A DNA stretch of 8,295 nt from Lysobacterales bacterium (GTDB lineage Bacteria; Pseudomonadota; Gammaproteobacteria; Xanthomonadales; SZUA-36). The notes under the pieces are model-generated. The model did not search any database. It saw only the letters and a list, made by a program, of their open reading frames with translations, and was not told where the DNA came from. Positions 5,477 through 8,295 of the stretch are shown here, piece after piece. The position numbers and the translations under genes were made by a program. Position 1 is the stretch's first letter, and the number at the start of each line of letters is the position of its first letter. Location: contig JARFQZ010000211.1 of assembly GCA_029287515.1 (NCBI GenBank), positions 1 to 8,295 of the forward strand, in the 5' to 3' direction.

Positions 5477-6370
5477 ATGGAAACCTGGGAATCACTTTTG
5501 GAATCTTTTCTGGATGCGGCATGGGCCGAACGCGGGCTTAGCGAGAATACGCTCAAGAGTTACCGTTACGACCTGACCTTACTCGCCCGGCACCTGGCAA
5601 AAAACAACATCAGCCTGCAGGCCGCGAACCGGGAGGACCTCCTGAATTTCCTGGCTACGCAGGTCCAGGCTGGCCGTAGCCCCCGTTCGCTCTCGCGCTA
5701 TCTTTCCGGGTTCCGGCAATTTTACCAGTGGCTGATGCGCGAAGGACGGATTGTGAAGGATCCCTCCGCGCTGATAGAGAGTCCGAAAATGGGCAGGGGG
5801 TTGCCCAAGGCACTCAATGAAAAGCAGGTCGAGGCACTTTTGGAAGCGCCTGATGCAGAGTCTCCTCTTGGCCTGCGTGACCGCACCATGCTTGAACTGA
5901 TGTACGCAACGGGGCTGAGGGTGAGTGAGCTGATTTCTCTCGAAGCGGTGAACGTCGGGATCAGCCAGGGAATCGTGCGCGTCATGGGCAAGGGCGGAAA
6001 AGAGCGGCTCGTCCCGCTGGGGGAGGAAGCCTTGTCATGGCTGCAACGCTATCTCGAAGAGTCGCGGCCGGAGTTGCTTCGAGGGGCGGATTGCCCCCAG
6101 GTTTTCGTGACCAACCGCAAATCCGGGATGACACGCCAGGCCTTCTGGTACGCCATCCGGAAGTACGCTGTCCTGGCAGGCGTCAGTCAGAAAGTTTCAC
6201 CGCACATGCTTCGGCATTCATTTGCGACGCATTTGCTGAATCACGGCGCTGACCTGCGGGTAGTGCAGTTGTTATTGGGACATAGTGATCTTTCAACCAC
6301 ACAGATATATACTCACATCGCACGCGAGGGGCTGAAGCAGATTCATAGCGAGCATCATCCGAGAGGATGA
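5477..6370 (+). CDS. xerD: Site-specific tyrosine recombinase XerD
   Basis: XerD acts with XerC at the dif site near the replication terminus to resolve chromosome dimers, under control of FtsK. The protein is 297 residues, against 298 in E. coli. It has the N-terminal SAM-like DNA-binding domain (about 1-90, with L-S-E-N-T-L-K-S-Y-R-Y-D-L) and the catalytic domain. All six catalytic residues are visible: Arg148 (A-T-G-L-R-V-S-E), Lys172 (G-K-G-G-K-E-R), His243 and Arg246 (H-M-L-R-H-S-F-A-T-H), His269 (L-L-G-H-S) and nucleophile Tyr278 (I-Y-T-H). The match of length and residue spacing to E. coli XerD, together with dsbC directly downstream as in E. coli, supports XerD rather than XerC or a phage integrase. 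It starts 3 bp after the TPR gene stops and has no obvious promoter or strong ribosome binding site, so it is probably read from the TonB-type operon or from a promoter inside the TPR gene. Confidence 0.95.
   Translation: METWESLLESFLDAAWAERGLSENTLKSYRYDLTLLARHLAKNNISLQAANREDLLNFLATQVQAGRSPRSLSRYLSGFRQFYQWLMREGRIVKDPSALIESPKMGRGLPKALNEKQVEALLEAPDAESPLGLRDRTMLELMYATGLRVSELISLEAVNVGISQGIVRVMGKGGKERLVPLGEEALSWLQRYLEESRPELLRGADCPQVFVTNRKSGMTRQAFWYAIRKYAVLAGVSQKVSPHMLRHSFATHLLNHGADLRVVQLLLGHSDLSTTQIYTHIAREGLKQIHSEHHPRG
6355..6370 (+). other. Small hairpin with GNRA-type loop over the xerD stop codon
   Basis: TCATCC, loop GAGA, GGATGA forms a perfect 6-bp stem whose 3' arm ends with the xerD TGA stop. 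GAGA fits the stable GNRA tetraloop rule and is closed by a C-G pair. No T-run follows, so this is not an intrinsic terminator. It could protect the upstream RNA or affect read-through into dsbC; it may also be chance. Confidence 0.4.
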
Positions 6371-6424
6371 ACGATTGCGAAAAACTGTGGTCAGTATCGA
6401 TGCACATTAAACAAGAGGTTCGTT
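6371..6424 (+). promoter_or_regulatory. xerD-dsbC gap with possible weak dsbC promoter
   Basis: This 54-bp gap holds a TTGCGA at 6375-6380 that could serve as a -35, but no good -10 sits at the proper spacing. The ribosome binding site GAGGT at 6415-6419 is 5 nt before the dsbC ATG and is convincing. dsbC may be read through from xerD. Confidence 0.3.
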
Positions 6425-7162
6425 ATGAGGCACATCAACACAATAATCATAGGCTCACTGCTCGCCATATCAGTGAATGCAGTCGCCCAGGATGAGTTCA
6501 CGGTGGTGGAGGAGCGGATCAGAAGCCTGGCGCCGAACGCCCAGTCAATTGCCATTTCTGAAACGCCCATCGAAGGGATCCTGATGGTCCAGATCAATGG
6601 CGACATCGTGTATGCGACCGCCGACGGCAAGTTTTTGATCCAGGGCAGGGTCGTGAATATGGAGACGCGGGAAGACCTGACCGAATCGGCAAAATCGGAA
6701 GTGCGCCGTGAACTCATAGCCGGTGTCGATACCACCAAGCAGATCGCATTTGCGCCGGAAAACCCGGATTACGAATTAATGGTTTTCACCGATATCGATT
6801 GTGGCTATTGCCGCAAGCTGCACGCGCAGATGGAAGAATACAATGAAAACGGCATTTCTGTCCGTTACATGGCCTTTCCCAGGGCCGGCATCGGGTCCAA
6901 ATCCTACGAGAAGGCTGTCTCTGTCTGGTGTGCTGACAATCAGCAGGAAGCGATGACGGCTGCCAAGCTGGGAAGCGATCCCGATCCCGCGCAGTGCGAC
7001 AATCCCATTGCTGAGCAGTACCAGCTTGGACAGGCGCTCGGTGTCACGGGCACGCCCGCCTTGCTGACCGCTGATGGAACGCTTATCCCGGGGTACGTTC
7101 CGCCGGAACAGCTGCGTGAACGCCTGGACAAGATGGCCGCAGTCAGTACCACGACCGAATAA
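6425..7162 (+). CDS. dsbC: Thiol:disulfide interchange protein DsbC
   Basis: DsbC is the periplasmic disulfide isomerase that reshuffles wrong disulfide bonds and is kept reduced by DsbD. The protein is 245 residues. It has a signal peptide (hydrophobic core about 6-18, likely cleavage A-V-A|Q after residue 21), an N-terminal dimerisation domain (about 24-85, with I-E-G-I-L-M-V-Q-I-N-G-D), a linker helix (about 86-100) and a thioredoxin-fold domain. The active site is F-T-D-I-D-C-G-Y-C (Cys126 and Cys129), identical in its CGYC core to E. coli DsbC. The cis-proline loop is G-V-T-G-T-P (Pro211). A second pair, Cys169 and Cys191, matches the structural disulfide of E. coli DsbC. The xerD-dsbC order is also as in E. 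coli, although recJ, the next gene there, is absent here and purL follows instead. Identification is secure. Confidence 0.95.
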   Translation: MRHINTIIIGSLLAISVNAVAQDEFTVVEERIRSLAPNAQSIAISETPIEGILMVQINGDIVYATADGKFLIQGRVVNMETREDLTESAKSEVRRELIAGVDTTKQIAFAPENPDYELMVFTDIDCGYCRKLHAQMEEYNENGISVRYMAFPRAGIGSKSYEKAVSVWCADNQQEAMTAAKLGSDPDPAQCDNPIAEQYQLGQALGVTGTPALLTADGTLIPGYVPPEQLRERLDKMAAVSTTTE

Positions 7163-7257
7163 GTAAAACACTCAGCAAGACCTTTAATTAGGTTAAACTG
7201 TTTCCCCAGAAAGCCGGCGCTCACGCCGGCTGATTGCCATGATCCGGGAGTACTGTT
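7163..7257 (+). promoter_or_regulatory. dsbC-purL intergenic region, likely purL promoter and leader
   Basis: This 95-bp gap holds an AT-rich stretch (7183-7199, with TTTAAT and TTAAAC as poor -10 candidates), then the GC-rich stem-loop at 7212-7231, then the purL ribosome binding site GGGAG at 7246-7250. I see no convincing -35 and no recognisable PurR operator, so transcriptional control of purL cannot be read from this sequence. Confidence 0.35.
7212..7231 (+). terminator. GC-rich stem-loop after dsbC, possible terminator or leader structure
   Basis: AGCCGGCG, loop CTCA, CGCCGGCT is a perfect 8-bp stem with a 4-nt loop, 49 bp after the dsbC stop. There is no T-run on either strand next to it, so it does not meet the rule for an intrinsic terminator. 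It could stabilise the dsbC 3' end, act with Rho, or lie in the purL leader just upstream of the ribosome binding site. Confidence 0.4.
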
Positions 7258-8295
7258 TTGTCCGAGTTCACCTGCCTTCCGGGGGGACCCGCCCTTTCCG
7301 ACTTTCGCAAGCGTAAGCTCATCCAGCTGATCGGGAAATCAGTCAAAGCCGACATCGCTCTGGAGGCTCGTTTCGTCTACCTGGTCGAATCTGAAGCGCC
7401 GCTGAAAGAAGCCGACATCGGCGCCTTGCAGGACTTGTTGCATGCAGAGGCGGCGGACCGGCTGGATGAAGACGGTCTGGTGCTGGTGGTGCCGCGCCTG
7501 GGCACACAGTCCCCCTGGTCGACCAAGGCGACCGATATTGCCTGGCATTGCGGTCTCGATTCCGTCATGCGGATCGAACGCGGAGTCGCTTATAACCTGG
7601 GCGGCCTGTCAAACGATTTACGTGCTGAGGCCAGCCGGTTACTGCATGACCGCATGACCCAGTCGGTGCTGGATTCATTGGCCGGGGCGCATGCCATTTT
7701 TCAGCATAATCCGCCCCGTCCGCTGGCATCCGTGCCGGTATCCGCTGAAGGCGCGCAGGCGCTGAGAAAAGCCGACCAGGCCCTTGGACTGGCGGTGTCG
7801 GAAGATGAAATCGATTACCTGGTCGAGGCATTCACCACGATCGGGCGGGATCCGACCGATGCAGAACTGATGATGTTTGCCCAGGCCAATTCGGAGCATT
7901 GCAGGCACAAGATTTTTAATGCCGACTGGACCGTCGACGGCGAGGCATCCGATCAGACACTGTTCGGTATGATTCGAAACACACACGCCAGGTCGCCCGA
8001 CGGGGTGCTTTCTGCCTACCATGATAATTCTGCGGTGATTGCCGGGCCGGAGGGCCGGAGGTTTTTCACAGACCCCGAATCCGGTGTCTATTCATGGCAT
8101 GCCGAAAGCCTCCCGTTCCAGATAAAAGTGGAGACACATAACCACCCGACCGCTATTTCACCTTTCCCGGGCGCAGCGACTGGTTCCGGCGGGGAAATCC
8201 GGGACGAGGCTGCTACCGGCCGGGGCGCGCGTCCAAAGGCCGGTATCTGTGGATTCTCAGTGTCCCACCTGGACATTGCAGGGCTGGATTTTCCC
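7258..8295 (+). CDS. purL: Phosphoribosylformylglycinamidine synthase PurL, N-terminal part (runs off right edge)
   Basis: PurL converts FGAR, glutamine and ATP to FGAM in the fourth step of purine synthesis, in the cytoplasm. The window holds the first 346 codons, about a quarter of the roughly 1,300-residue single-chain proteobacterial enzyme. The N-terminal PurS-like domain opens with G-G-P-A-L-S-D-F-R and carries Q-S-P-W-S-T-K-A-T-D-I-A (84-95) and R-I-E-R-G-V-A-Y (105-112). The linker domain has S-E-H-C-R-H-K-I-F-N-A-D-W (212-224). The start of the synthetase domain has V-E-T-H-N-H-P-T-A-I-S-P-F-P-G-A-A-T-G (291-309). The start is TTG at 7258: an in-frame stop at 7240-7242 blocks any upstream start, no ATG or GTG lies between, and GGGAG sits 7 nt before the TTG. 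The ATG at 7239 is in another frame. No frameshift is seen. Confidence 0.95.
   Translation, partial: MSEFTCLPGGPALSDFRKRKLIQLIGKSVKADIALEARFVYLVESEAPLKEADIGALQDLLHAEAADRLDEDGLVLVVPRLGTQSPWSTKATDIAWHCGLDSVMRIERGVAYNLGGLSNDLRAEASRLLHDRMTQSVLDSLAGAHAIFQHNPPRPLASVPVSAEGAQALRKADQALGLAVSEDEIDYLVEAFTTIGRDPTDAELMMFAQANSEHCRHKIFNADWTVDGEASDQTLFGMIRNTHARSPDGVLSAYHDNSAVIAGPEGRRFFTDPESGVYSWHAESLPFQIKVETHNHPTAISPFPGAATGSGGEIRDEAATGRGARPKAGICGFSVSHLDIAGLDFP

Noticed and set aside
5477..6370. Tyrosine recombinase as evidence for an integron or integrated element
   Set aside because: Length, catalytic spacing and the dsbC neighbour identify housekeeping XerD; there are no attachment-site repeats, cassette genes or phage genes nearby.
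7239..7257. ATG at 7239 as the purL start
   Set aside because: It is in a different reading frame from the conserved PurL sequence.

Overview
The window looks like chromosomal DNA from a gammaproteobacterium, of the marine or environmental kind rather than enteric. It is moderately GC-rich. The gene order xerD-dsbC matches that of Escherichia coli, the PurL is the large single-chain proteobacterial type, and the TonB locus has the gene order known from Vibrio and Shewanella. I see no transposase, integron, CRISPR array, tRNA or rRNA. xerD is the chromosomal housekeeping recombinase, not a mobile-element integrase.

Layout: (1) At the left edge, on the minus strand, lies the 5' part of an RDD-family membrane protein gene. 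(2) A divergent intergenic region of about 160 bp carries a plausible -10 element and a 10-bp palindrome. (3) A tightly packed plus-strand operon covers 479-5473: DUF3450 coiled-coil protein, long ExbB-like protein (TtpC), short ExbB, ExbD, TonB, and a TPR-repeat periplasmic protein. (4) xerD starts 3 bp after the TPR gene stops, and dsbC follows 54 bp later. (5) A 95-bp gap with a GC-rich stem-loop precedes purL, which starts at a TTG codon and runs off the right edge.

How the genes work together: ExbB, ExbD and TonB form the inner-membrane motor that uses the proton gradient to energise TonB-dependent outer-membrane transporters. The extra parts of this locus, namely TtpC with its long periplasmic coiled-coil domain, the secreted DUF3450 coiled-coil protein and the TPR protein, belong to the 'TonB2-type' extended system, whose added subunits are poorly understood. 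The most interesting observation is that the DUF3450 protein and the periplasmic half of TtpC appear to share one architecture (signal peptide, coiled coil, helical segment, then a beta-type segment with similar residues). This suggests they are paralogues that may co-assemble. XerD (chromosome dimer resolution), DsbC (periplasmic disulfide isomerase) and PurL (purine synthesis) have no obvious functional tie to the motor, although xerD may be co-transcribed with it.
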